DNA of 64,000 nt from contig JANNES010000026.1 in the NCBI GenBank assembly GCA_031378845.1, positions 124,001 to 188,000 on the forward strand. Direction: 5' to 3'. Below are positions 1 through 9,500 of the stretch, one piece after another. Under the pieces are notes generated by a model. That model saw only the letters and a program-made list of their open reading frames with translations. It made no database searches and had not been told where the DNA came from. Position 1 is the stretch's first letter. The number at the start of each line of letters is the position of its first letter. A program made the position numbers and the translations under genes. The DNA comes from JAJNPS01 sp031378845. Lineage in GTDB: Bacteria; Pseudomonadota; Alphaproteobacteria; Rhodobacterales; Rhodobacteraceae.

Positions 1-1755
1 TTGGGTGGTCAGGCAAGCGATCCGGCCGCGCCGCCCAATGGGACAATGTGGCTGAACACCACAACCGGCGAGGTAAAGCTGCGCAGCAACGGTGTGACGC
101 TGGTTGTGGGCGGTGGCGGCGGCGTCGCCGATGGCGACAAGGGCGATGTGGTGGTCACCGGATCGGGTGCCACGTGGACGATCGATGCGGGTGTCGTCAC
201 GCTGGCCAAGATGGCGAACCTTGCCACCAGTACGATCCTGGGGCGTGCCACGGCGGGAACGGGGGTTCCCGAAGCGCTGACGACCACGCAGGTGCGCACG
301 CTGTTGAACGTGGCCAACGGGGCGACTGCGAATAGCGCGGATGCCACCTTGCTGGCCCGGGCCAACCATACCGGCACGCAAGCCGTCGCCACGATCACCG
401 GACTTGCACCAATTGCGACCTCTGGTTCGGCGGCCGACCTGATCGCGGGCACCCTGCCAGCCGCACGGTTCGATGACACAGCACACGGGGTGCGGGCGGG
501 CGGCACCTTGCACCCTGCTGCGACCACATCCGTTGCGGGATTCATGAGCGGCACCGACAAGACCAAACTTGACGGCATCGCGGCAGGCGCACAGGTCAAT
601 GTGGCGACCGATCTTGCCTATGCCGCATCATCGCGCCTCTTGGAATCATCGACCGGCGCGGATGTGACACTGCCGCTTGTCACCTCGGCAAATGCAGGCT
701 TTGCCCCGGCATCCGGCGGCGGTGCGACCAATTTCCTGCGCGCCGACGGGACGTGGACGGCACCGGGCGGCGGCGGATCGGGTGACGTGGCCGGACCGGC
801 GAGCGCTCTCGACAATGCCCCGGCGCGGTTCGACACCACGACAGGCAAGTTGATCCAGAGCAGCGTGAACACGTTGAGCGATGTGGGCGAGATGGGCTTT
901 CCGGTGGTCACGACACCGGCCACACCGGCCGCCGGGGTTGTCAGCCTCTTGGCGACCAATCTTGCGCCAACCTTTTCCGTGCCAAGTTTTGTCGGCCCCG
1001 ATGGCGTCGTCCATACGATCCAGAGCGACCTCGGCGAGTTCAATGTCATGCGGTTTCAACCGCAGCCAAACAGTGCAACACCGACCGGGGACAACTCTCT
1101 GACAGTCACTGCGACGGGCACGGGCACCGCCGCTGGCATCGCGACGACAAACCTTTACACAATGACGCGCCGGATCGAGTTGCTGGTCACCGTGGCCGCC
1201 ACGACGGCGGTCGCGGGACTTCGCGGATCAGCCAACCTTGTGCGGATCGGCCGGAGTGCCGCGGCACCCGGTGGTTTCCTCTCCCGGATGATCTGGGGGC
1301 CTGCCACGGGGGTTGCAACGGCAACCAACCGTGCGTTCTGTGGCGTGATCCCGAGCACGGCCCCGAGCGATGTCGAGCCTTCGACGTTCCTCAACATCGT
1401 CGGTATGGGCTGGGATGCGGCGGACGCGAACATCCAGATCATGCACAATGATGGCTCCGGTACGGCAACAAAGATCAATCTTGGCGCATCGTTCCCGGTA
1501 CCAACGGTCGACCGAACCGAAGTCTACGAGCTGCAACTATATTCGCCCAACAGCCTGACCCAATCCGTCACGTACAGGGTCATCCGCTACAACACGACGG
1601 ACAAGACCGTCGTGGCAGAGGCGACCGGCACGATTTCGACAGACATGCCCGCCGTGACGCAGCTTTTGTGCCCGCGTGTGCATATGAGCGTCGGTGGGAC
1701 GTCATCGGTGATCGGGGTGGCGGTCATGGGGCTTTACCTCGCAACGGTGTACTGA
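1..1755 (+). CDS. Phage tail-fibre-like protein, 5' partial
   Basis: The frame is open from the first base of the window, so the true start is probably upstream; the TTG at base 1 is only a nominal start. The 584 visible residues are rich in Gly, Ala and Thr. They carry phrases typical of long tail-fibre or adhesin shafts, such as PPNGTMWLNTTTGEVKLR near the start and NFLRADGTWTAPGGGG near residue 250. The last 230 residues look like a compact beta-rich tip domain (my inference). Such proteins bind host or substrate surfaces at the end of a virion or tail-like particle. No other phage gene is visible to its right, where the polysaccharide locus begins, so this may be the edge of a prophage or a lone adhesin. 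The family assignment rests on composition and repeats only. Confidence 0.5.
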   Translation: MGGQASDPAAPPNGTMWLNTTTGEVKLRSNGVTLVVGGGGGVADGDKGDVVVTGSGATWTIDAGVVTLAKMANLATSTILGRATAGTGVPEALTTTQVRTLLNVANGATANSADATLLARANHTGTQAVATITGLAPIATSGSAADLIAGTLPAARFDDTAHGVRAGGTLHPAATTSVAGFMSGTDKTKLDGIAAGAQVNVATDLAYAASSRLLESSTGADVTLPLVTSANAGFAPASGGGATNFLRADGTWTAPGGGGSGDVAGPASALDNAPARFDTTTGKLIQSSVNTLSDVGEMGFPVVTTPATPAAGVVSLLATNLAPTFSVPSFVGPDGVVHTIQSDLGEFNVMRFQPQPNSATPTGDNSLTVTATGTGTAAGIATTNLYTMTRRIELLVTVAATTAVAGLRGSANLVRIGRSAAAPGGFLSRMIWGPATGVATATNRAFCGVIPSTAPSDVEPSTFLNIVGMGWDAADANIQIMHNDGSGTATKINLGASFPVPTVDRTEVYELQLYSPNSLTQSVTYRVIRYNTTDKTVVAEATGTISTDMPAVTQLLCPRVHMSVGGTSSVIGVAVMGLYLATVY

Positions 1756-1872
1756 TGCGCCGTTCCGGTCCGGCGCGGGTGCCACAAGGCGCCGTGGCCG
1801 CCGCCTCGGTTTGACAGCCGGTGGGGGCGCCCCTAATGATCGGCCCCGAAACTTGGGCGGGGCGGGCAGACC

Positions 1873-3177
1873 ATGAAAATCGCGATGATCGGGACGGGCT
1901 ATGTCGGGCTTGTCTCTGGGGTCTGCTTTTCCGATTTCGGGCATGACGTGGTCTGCGTCGACAAGGATCCGGCGAAGGTCGAACGGCTGAAGCGGGGCGA
2001 GGTGCCGATCTTCGAGCCGGGGCTTGAGGATCTGATGGCCAAGAATGTGGCGGCCGGGCGGTTGAGTTTCACGCTTGATCTCGCCGAGGCGGTGGCCGGG
2101 GCGGGGGCCATTTTCATTGCGGTCGGCACGCCGACCCGGCGTGGCGATGGCCATGCGGATCTAACCTATGTGATGGCTGCCGCCGAAGAGATCGGCCAAG
2201 CATTGCAGGGCTATGCCGTCATTGTGACGAAATCGACGGTGCCGGTGGGGACCAATCGCAAGGTCGCCGAGGCGATCCGGGCGGCGAACCCGGATGCGGT
2301 CTTTGATGTCGCCTCAAACCCTGAATTTCTGCGCGAGGGGGCGGCGATTGACGACTTCATGCGGCCCGACCGCGTTGTCGTGGGGGTGGAAGGCTCGCGC
2401 GCGCGCAAGATCATGGCCGAGGTCTACCGACCGCTGTTCTTGCGCGAGTTTCCAGTGGTCTATACCGACCTTGAGAGTGCCGAGCTGATCAAATACGCAG
2501 CCAATGCGTTCCTCGCCGTCAAGATCACATTCATCAACGAAATCGCAGCTTTGTGCGAACGCGTGGGGGCCGACATCAAGGCCGTGTCCAAGGGCATGGG
2601 CATGGACGGGCGCATCGGCAACAAGTTCCTGCATGCGGGGCCCGGCTATGGCGGGTCGTGTTTTCCAAAAGATACCAAGGCGTTGGCGCGGATCGGGCAG
2701 GAACATGCGGTGCCGATGCAGATCACCGAGACGGTCATCAAGGTGAACGAAGAGATCAAGCGCCGGATGATCGGCAAGATCGAAGATCTCTGTGACGGCG
2801 TGTTGCGCGACAAGGTGATCGCGGTGTTGGGCGTGACCTTCAAGCCCAACACGGACGACATGCGAGAAGCGCCGTCTCTGACCATTGTGCCCGCGCTGGT
2901 GGGCGCAGGGGCCAAGGTGCGGGTGGTAGACCCCGAAGGCCAGCGCGAGGGCGAGGCATTGTTGCCGGGCGTGAAGTGGATGGACAACCCTTACCAGGCG
3001 GCGCAGGGGGCCGATCTGGTCGTGATCCTGACCGAATGGAACGAGTTCCGCGCGCTGGATCTGGAACGGCTGGCGCGCAAGATGACGATGCCGCGGATGG
3101 CGGATTTGCGGAACGTTTATGACCGGGACGAGGTGATGGGGGCGGGGTTCGAGGCGTATGTGGGGGTGGGGCGGTAG
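1873..3177 (+). CDS. ugd: UDP-glucose 6-dehydrogenase
   Basis: This 434-residue cytosolic enzyme oxidises UDP-glucose to UDP-glucuronate with two NAD+, supplying acidic sugar for capsule or exopolysaccharide. The Rossmann motif GTGYVG is at residues 7-12, and the catalytic cysteine lies in GPGYGGSCFPKD (Cys263). The C-terminal UDP-binding domain includes VTFKPNTDDMREAPS. Length and motif order are those of bacterial Ugd. It opens the polysaccharide locus and is separated by an inverted repeat from the next gene on the opposite strand. It ends with TAG, which shows that TAG is an ordinary stop here. Confidence 0.96.
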   Translation: MKIAMIGTGYVGLVSGVCFSDFGHDVVCVDKDPAKVERLKRGEVPIFEPGLEDLMAKNVAAGRLSFTLDLAEAVAGAGAIFIAVGTPTRRGDGHADLTYVMAAAEEIGQALQGYAVIVTKSTVPVGTNRKVAEAIRAANPDAVFDVASNPEFLREGAAIDDFMRPDRVVVGVEGSRARKIMAEVYRPLFLREFPVVYTDLESAELIKYAANAFLAVKITFINEIAALCERVGADIKAVSKGMGMDGRIGNKFLHAGPGYGGSCFPKDTKALARIGQEHAVPMQITETVIKVNEEIKRRMIGKIEDLCDGVLRDKVIAVLGVTFKPNTDDMREAPSLTIVPALVGAGAKVRVVDPEGQREGEALLPGVKWMDNPYQAAQGADLVVILTEWNEFRALDLERLARKMTMPRMADLRNVYDRDEVMGAGFEAYVGVGR

Positions 3178-3252
3178 GGGGGGGCTAAGGTCTTTCGTTG
3201 CCACTTGGCCGTTTTTCCCTTTGCCCGGAATCAAGGCGCGGAACGCGCCGCC

Positions 3253-3383
3253 GGGCCGCGCCCGACCTTCCCCCCGGGAGGGCGCGTTTGCTGCGGTTGC
3301 CAGCAGAATTTCGGGGGGAGGGTTTGAAAAATTAAGCGCCTAGTACCGGCGTCGGCGCGCCGTCCCGAGGTCGGGCGCGGCCC
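3253..3383. repeat. Long perfect inverted repeat, 16-bp arms
   Basis: GGGCCGCGCCCGACCT at 3253-3268 is exactly repeated in inverted orientation at 3368-3383, about 100 bases away. The space between holds further GC-rich palindromic sequence (around CCCCCCGGGAGG) and a short AT stretch. It lies between ugd and an AT-richer orphan gene on the opposite strand, where the two coding directions converge. It could be a dispersed intergenic repeat, a bidirectional terminator or an insertion scar; the sequence alone does not decide. Confidence 0.7.
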
Positions 3384-3398
3384 TGTGGTGGGGGAGCA

Positions 3399-3935
3399 TT
3401 AAGAATACTGCTTGACCATCTTCCGCATCGTTTCAAACTCTTTGAGCCATTGATCTGTCCACATTATGTAGTGCTCGCCGGACTGCTCGGGGTCATCATA
3501 AAACTCAGCAAGCCAACTTCTGCCCCAAAGAAATGGCTTATCGAGAAACTCCTCGACTTCGTCGAAACAACGCCCCCCAACATCAAAATTATTAATCTCT
3601 ATTCCACGCCCTCGCCACTTGCGACCGATGAACTTGCCCATCTCAAGCGCAAAAGGATGGATATTCTTGTCACCAAAGACAGCCTGCAATTTCGCCGACC
3701 GATCAGCTGTTTCAGTTTGCGCCGCTACAAACATCAAGGCTTCAAGTGATATCAATCGCTCCTGTGCAAATAGTTCCAATTTTCCCAAAGGAATTTTCAG
3801 TGAGGTCGCGTCAATGTGGCTTTCTGCGTTGCCTGAAGGACCGCCATCAAGAACCAAAACTTGGTAGAGCTTCTCGGCCAAGTCTTCTTCTCGGGATTTC
3901 TTTGGTCCAAATATCTTTTCTTTCAGCCAAACCAT
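3399..3935 (-). CDS. Hypothetical protein, AT-richer than its neighbours
   Basis: I do not recognise a family. The start is taken at the internal ATG giving MVWLKEKIFGPKK (178 residues); the frame extends 21 codons further upstream, but those residues look like translated spacer. The protein is soluble, charged and rich in aromatics near its C-terminus (WRGRGIEINNFDVGG, FLWGRSWLAEFYDD), with no signal peptide or membrane segment. Its base composition is visibly more AT-rich than the flanking ugd and manC, and a 16-bp inverted repeat sits just beyond its 3' end. This suggests acquisition by transfer. It probably takes no part in polysaccharide synthesis. Confidence 0.6.
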   Translation of the reverse strand: MVWLKEKIFGPKKSREEDLAEKLYQVLVLDGGPSGNAESHIDATSLKIPLGKLELFAQERLISLEALMFVAAQTETADRSAKLQAVFGDKNIHPFALEMGKFIGRKWRGRGIEINNFDVGGRCFDEVEEFLDKPFLWGRSWLAEFYDDPEQSGEHYIMWTDQWLKEFETMRKMVKQYS

Positions 3936-4019
3936 CTCGGAACTAACCCCCCCGGCCCTCGCAGGCGTGCTCGGGCGATCGCGCGGAAAACGCTCCACTG
4001 GAGCGTTTTCTTGTCGCGC

Positions 4020-5450
4020 TCACCCCTTCGCCCCCTGTCCGCGTGCATAGACATCCTCATACCGGATGATGTCATCCTCACCGAGATAGCTCCCGGTCTG
4101 CACCTCGATCAGCACCATGGGCAGCTTGCCGGGGTTGTGCATGCGGTGCTTGGCCCCAAGGGGGATGTAGACCGACTGGTTTTCCGTCACCAACTGCTTG
4201 CTTTCGCCGATCGTCACGCGCGCGGTGCCGGAGACGACGATCCAGTGCTCGGCCCGGTGGACGTGGCTTTGCAAGCTGAGGCTGGCACCGGGATTGACGA
4301 CGATGCGCTTGACCTGGAACCGGTCACCCAGAACCAGCGTCTCGAACCAGCCCCAGGGGCGATGGTCGCGGGGGAAGGTCTCGGCTGCGCGCGACCCACG
4401 GGCCTTGAGCTTGGCAACCGCCTCTTTGACCTCTTGAGAACGGCTGCGGTCGGCGATCAGCACGGCGTCGGGCATGGCGACGGCGATCAGGTTGTGCAGG
4501 CCGATGCCGACAAGTTCGGTCCCCTCCGCTTCGGACCTGAGCAGGCTGCCGTCGCAGTCGATCATGGTGACCATGCCATGGGTCGCATTGCCATCGCCGT
4601 CCGGGCCGCTGTCGCGCCAGACTGCATCCCAGTCGCCAAGATCGGACCAGCCAGCGCCAAACGGCATCACCACCAGATTGTTCGCGTGTTCCATCACCGC
4701 ATAGTCGATCGATGTCGCTTCGGCCTTGCCCCACGGGCCCGGCGCCAGCCTGAGGAACGTCAGATCGCGCGTCGCCTCGGCCAAGGCGTGGGTGACCGGT
4801 GCGACCATCGCGGCGGCATGCGCTTTGAAACCTGCAACCAGCGCATCGGCCCGCATCAAGAACAGGCCCGCATTCCACAGATAGTTGCCCGACGCGAGCA
4901 TCTTTGCCGCGACCGCTGCCACCGGCTTTTCCACAAACCGGGACAGGGCAACGGGGGTGTCGCCCTTTGGCGGGGTCGCAAGCTCCAACCAGCCATAGCC
5001 GGTCTCGGGCCGTGTGGGCGCGATGCCGAAGGTGACGATCTGCCCCGCCTCTGCTGCCGGCAACGCGGCGGCAACGGCCGCACGAAAGGCGCCTGCATCG
5101 GGAATGTCGTGGTCCGAGGGGGCCACCAGCAGCATCGCATTCGGATCGCTGGCAAGCGCATGCAGACCCGCTGCAAGGATGGCAGGGCCGGTGTTGCGCC
5201 CTTCGGGTTCAATCAGCACCGCCCCAGCCGTCTGGCCAATCGCGGCAAGCTGCTCGGTCACGATAAAGCGAAAGTCGCTGTTGGTGACGATGATCGGGGC
5301 TGCGTAATTGGTGCCCGAAAGCCGCCTGGCGGCCTCTTGAAAAAGGCTCAACGGGCCAAGAAGCGGGGTAAATTGTTTTGGATAACTTTTCCGGGACAAA
5401 GGCCAGAGGCGGGTACCCGAGCCCCCACAAAGCAAGACAGGTGTAATCAT
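4020..5450 (-). CDS. manC: Mannose-1-phosphate guanylyltransferase / mannose-6-phosphate isomerase
   Basis: This bifunctional cytosolic enzyme makes GDP-mannose from mannose-1-phosphate and isomerises mannose-6-phosphate and fructose-6-phosphate. It feeds mannose- or fucose-derived sugars to the polysaccharide. The start is set at the ATG giving MITPVLLCGGSGTRLWPLSR, because the nucleotidyltransferase signature must begin at the N-terminus; 21 upstream in-frame codons are excluded. The C-terminal cupin (roughly residues 350-476) carries the type II isomerase motif SLQSHVHRAEHWIVVSG. The length of 476 residues is normal. It lies 3' of the glycosyltransferase gene on the same strand, with about 65 bases between. 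Confidence 0.95.
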   Translation of the reverse strand: MITPVLLCGGSGTRLWPLSRKSYPKQFTPLLGPLSLFQEAARRLSGTNYAAPIIVTNSDFRFIVTEQLAAIGQTAGAVLIEPEGRNTGPAILAAGLHALASDPNAMLLVAPSDHDIPDAGAFRAAVAAALPAAEAGQIVTFGIAPTRPETGYGWLELATPPKGDTPVALSRFVEKPVAAVAAKMLASGNYLWNAGLFLMRADALVAGFKAHAAAMVAPVTHALAEATRDLTFLRLAPGPWGKAEATSIDYAVMEHANNLVVMPFGAGWSDLGDWDAVWRDSGPDGDGNATHGMVTMIDCDGSLLRSEAEGTELVGIGLHNLIAVAMPDAVLIADRSRSQEVKEAVAKLKARGSRAAETFPRDHRPWGWFETLVLGDRFQVKRIVVNPGASLSLQSHVHRAEHWIVVSGTARVTIGESKQLVTENQSVYIPLGAKHRMHNPGKLPMVLIEVQTGSYLGEDDIIRYEDVYARGQGAKG

Positions 5451-5516
5451 GATGATACTCAAACTGTTAAGAGAGACAGCGCGGATCATAGCCGAGCGTG
5501 CCGCAACGGCCAAGCC

Positions 5517-6503
5517 TTAAACCCTGCCGAGACAGGCGCAAATCTGTAACGCAAATGTATCATGCGCTGCGGCCCGCGACATGCCAGTGCGGCGAAAAGC
5601 GGCGGCGCGTGCCGGGCCCCGATCGGGAAATCCGTCCAGGTAGAGATCAAGCAGGGCGCGCGCCGGGGGCGTTAGTGCCTCAACCTGTCGAAGCGCGCGC
5701 GCGTGGGCGGCCATCAAAGCTCCCCAGTCGCCGCTGATCAGACGTTGCAAACGCGCTGTGGCGGCCATGGGACCTCGCGCCGCCCCCAAGACATTTCGCC
5801 CGTGCTGACGGTAAAGCACTGCAGGCAGCGGATCGAGGCAAAGATGCCCGCCCGCCCCCGCCATCAGCTGGTACAGCCACCAGTCATGATACCGCACATC
5901 GCGCGGCACGCCTGCACGCCGGGCCAACGCCACAGCGGGTGCGTTCAACACCATCGTGTGCCCGGAAAAAAGGTTCTGGACCAAGGCATTGGCAAACGAG
6001 GGGCGGATCGCAGGCGAATGCGAGCGTCCCAGGCGGCGCAGTTGCGCATCCACCAGCATGCTTTCGGCGGCATAGAGCACAGGTTCGTGTTGCGGCAACG
6101 TGGCGATCTGGCGCCGCGCGCGTGCCAGTTTCCCCTTGAGCCAGACGTCGTCCTGATCGGCAAAGGCCACAGGCCCCGGTGCCAGTTCCGGATGACACAG
6201 CAATTGCATGAAATTCTGCGCCGCCCCTGCAGCCGGCCCGTCGATCAGTCGCACCGGATGCCTGCGGGCGAATGCGGCGATGATGTCTTGTGTGCCATCG
6301 GTGGACCCGTCATCGGATATCCAAAGCTGCCAGTTGCGATCGGTCTGTGCGGCGATGCTGGCAAGCTGATCGGCGAGGAATGCCGCACCGTTTCGCGTCG
6401 CCATCAAAATTTGTAGCCGGTCCTGATCGCGCGCCACGCAGCGGCGGCCGGCATCGGCATGGTCATAAGGCATTCGATCTAAGCGCCCGATTTCAGCCAC
6501 CAT
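5517..6503 (-). CDS. Family 2 glycosyltransferase
   Basis: A 328-residue GT-A fold glycosyltransferase, probably acting at the inner membrane surface on a capsule or O-chain intermediate. After about 30 poorly conserved residues comes LQILMATRNGAAFL, then ISDDGSTDGTQ and FADQDDVWLKGKL, which hold the nucleotide-sugar and metal-binding acidic residues. Internal ATG or GTG codons could be the true start. It resembles rhamnosyltransferase-like GT2 enzymes, but the sugar specificity cannot be read. It is a paralogue of the enzyme at 13599-14522; both share the QDD.W.GKLDRA-like core and a DWW.YQ..(A/S)GAGGH segment. Confidence 0.88.
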   Translation of the reverse strand: MVAEIGRLDRMPYDHADAGRRCVARDQDRLQILMATRNGAAFLADQLASIAAQTDRNWQLWISDDGSTDGTQDIIAAFARRHPVRLIDGPAAGAAQNFMQLLCHPELAPGPVAFADQDDVWLKGKLARARRQIATLPQHEPVLYAAESMLVDAQLRRLGRSHSPAIRPSFANALVQNLFSGHTMVLNAPAVALARRAGVPRDVRYHDWWLYQLMAGAGGHLCLDPLPAVLYRQHGRNVLGAARGPMAATARLQRLISGDWGALMAAHARALRQVEALTPPARALLDLYLDGFPDRGPARAAAFRRTGMSRAAAHDTFALQICACLGRV

Positions 6504-6581
6504 TCGTTAAGACACGAACAACAGACCAGCCTGCATTGTGATCCCGGGGTTGTTGGTTCCTGGTGCAAGCTGGAGTGGGGT

Positions 6582-9500
6582 GTGTACAGCTTTTCGGTTA
6601 TCGAGACGTTTACGGATGCCGCTGTGCATCTGGTGTCGGGCATTTGCGATCTTGAGGTGATCACCACGCAAGGGGTGACGCGACTCTATACGGCGACGCG
6701 CGCAGGTGGCGGTGTCATGGCCATTGATGTCGGCGCATCGATGGTCAAGATCGACGAGGTCCTGACCGCCACCAGTGGTTCGTTGTCTGCGCCTGCGCAC
6801 CTGGAACTGGTGGCGTTGGGGGGCCAAACCACGCTGATGGTGACCGGCGCAAACGTCCTGCGGCAAGGCGGTTACCGGATCGATGCAGACGGCGGCATCG
6901 GGGTTGCCGCGACCTACCGGGGCAGTCCTCTGGGCGTTGTGACGGCGATAGAATCGCTGGTGATCGGGGGCGAGACCTTCTTTTTCATGTCCCGCACAAA
7001 CGAGCAGTCGGTGTATACCTACAAATATGTTCAGGCCTCCGGCCAGATGCAGCTGGTGACCGAAACCGTTCTGGGACCTGACTTTCAGGGCGTTGATATC
7101 ACATCCCTTCTGGCGGTGCAGTCGCGCGGTTCGACCTATCTGGTGGCACTGTCGCTGACCGGGGATTGCCTGCGCAGCTTTGCCGTGGGCGCAAACGGAG
7201 CCCTGACGCAGGTTGCCGCGCTGGGGGCCGCCGAGGGCTTGGGTCTGACCGATCCCAAAGGCGTGCAGAGCGTCACAATGGACGGGGAAAGCTACATTGT
7301 CATGGCCGGGACCGGATCGTCCTCGCTGAGTGTCGTGGCGGTGGAGCCCGATGGCAGCCTGCGCGCCATCGATCATCTTTTCGATACGCTGGACACCCGC
7401 TTTGCCGGGGTGCAAGCGCTGTCCGTCGTGACCGTCGGCGACCGCGTCTTTGTGGTCGCGGGCGGCAGCGATGACGGGTTGAACCTGTTCCAGATGCTGC
7501 CGGGCGGTCGGCTGGTGCTGGTGGCCACGCAATTGCAGGCGCCAGGCATGGCGCTGGACAATATCAGCGCGATCACAACGACCGTTTCGGCGGGCATGAT
7601 CGAGGTTTTCGTGGCGGGCGAGGGCGCCGGGATCACCCGGCTGCGGGTGGATGTCGGGACGCAGGCGCCGATGCTGCGCGGCATTGCGGGGGCCGACAGC
7701 CTGACCGGTGGGGCCAGCGGCGATCTGATTGACGCAGGCGCCGGTCACGACGTGCTGCGCGGCGAGGCGGGCAACGACATCCTGTTGGGTGGCACCGGCT
7801 GCGATACCCTGTTTGGCGGTGCGGGGTCGGATCTCTTTGTTCTGATGGCCGATGGACAGGCGGATGTGATCGGCGATTTTCAGGTCGGCGTTGACCGCAT
7901 TGACCTGACCGGCTGGGGCCGCGTCTATGACATCTCGGCGCTGACTATCCAGACCACGGCCACGGGTGCAATCCTGACCTTTGGCAGCGAACAGGTGGTT
8001 GTCCAGTCCGGAAACGGTCAGCCGATCGCGGCTTCGGCGTTTCGCACGCCCGATCTGTTCGGGGTCTGGCACGGGCTTTGGGATATCGACTATGCGGCGC
8101 GCGTGATTGCGGGCACATCTGGTGCGGACCGGATGCTGGGCGGGGCGGGAGGCGACTGCCTGCAAGGCTCGGCCGGGGCGGATACCATGATCGGGGGCAG
8201 CGGCATCGACATGGCCGATTACAGCGCCGAGATCACCGGCATCTGCGCCGATCTGGCGATGTCCGGGGCGAATACCGGCACCGCCGCAGGCGACAGCTAT
8301 GACGGGATCGAGGGGCTCATGGGGGGCGCTGGCAACGACACCCTGACCGGAAACACCGCAGATAACATGATCCTTGGCGGCAATGGCGCGGATCAGGTGT
8401 CAGGCGGCCTCGGCAATGACACGCTTTGCGGCGATGCGGGTGACGACTGGCTGGCAGGTGGCGCCGGGGCGGACCGGCTGGAGGGTGGTCTGGGTCTTGA
8501 CTGGGCCGACTACGGGCTGGCATCGGCGGGGCTTCGTGTTGATCTTGGTGTGCCGGGTGGCAATGCCGGCGATGCTGCGGGCGATTTATATCTGAGCATC
8601 GAGGCGGTTGCGGGGTCCGCCTTTGGCGATGCGTTGACCGGCGACGCGGTGGCCAACGTCATCGCGGGCCGCGGTGGCGATGACACGCTGTCGGGGGGCG
8701 ACGGCAATGACACGCTGACGGGCGGCGTCGGGGCCGACCGGCTTGAGGGCGGCGCGGGCCGCGATCAGGCGCGCTACGCCGATGCCGCCGCCGCCGTCCG
8801 GCTCGATTTGCAGTTCCAGACCACGAACACCGGCGAGGCGGCGGGCGATGTGATGACCGGGGTGGAGGACGTCACCGGTTCGGCGTTTGCCGATGTCCTG
8901 GCGGGCGATGTGCTGGCCAACCTGATCGCCGGTCTGGTCGGGGCGGACGTTCTGGCCGGGCGGGGCGGCAACGACACGCTGGAGGGTGGCGACGGCAATG
9001 ACACGCTGGTCGGTGGTGTCGGCGCGGATCGGCTGGATGGCGGCGCGGGTCGCGATCAGGCCAATTACTGGGATTGTCTGACGGCGGTGCGCGTCGATCT
9101 GCAATATCTGGAGACCAACACCGCCGATGCTGCCGGAGACGTTCTGGTCAGTGTCGAGGATGTTGCGGGCACGGCGCTGAACGACATTCTGGCTGGCGAG
9201 GGTTCGGCCAATCTGATGCAGGGTCTGGCGGGCAATGACGTGCTTGCGGGGCGCGGTGGCAATGACACGCTGGAAGGCGGCGACGGCAATGACACGCTGG
9301 TGGGCGGTGTCGGTGCGGATCGGCTGGATGGCGGCGCGGGCCGCGATCAGGCCAGCTATTGGGACTGTCTGACGGCGGTGCGCGTCGATCTGGCCTATCT
9401 GCAGACCAACACGGCCGACGCGGCTGGTGACATCCTGAGCAGTGTCGAGGATGTCGCGGGCACGGCGCTGAACGACATTCTGGCGGGCGAAGGATCGGCA

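Noticed and set aside
3861..5549. Plus-strand open frame of over 560 codons opposite manC
   Set aside because: manC is unmistakable on the other strand, and the opposite translation has no recognisable domain.
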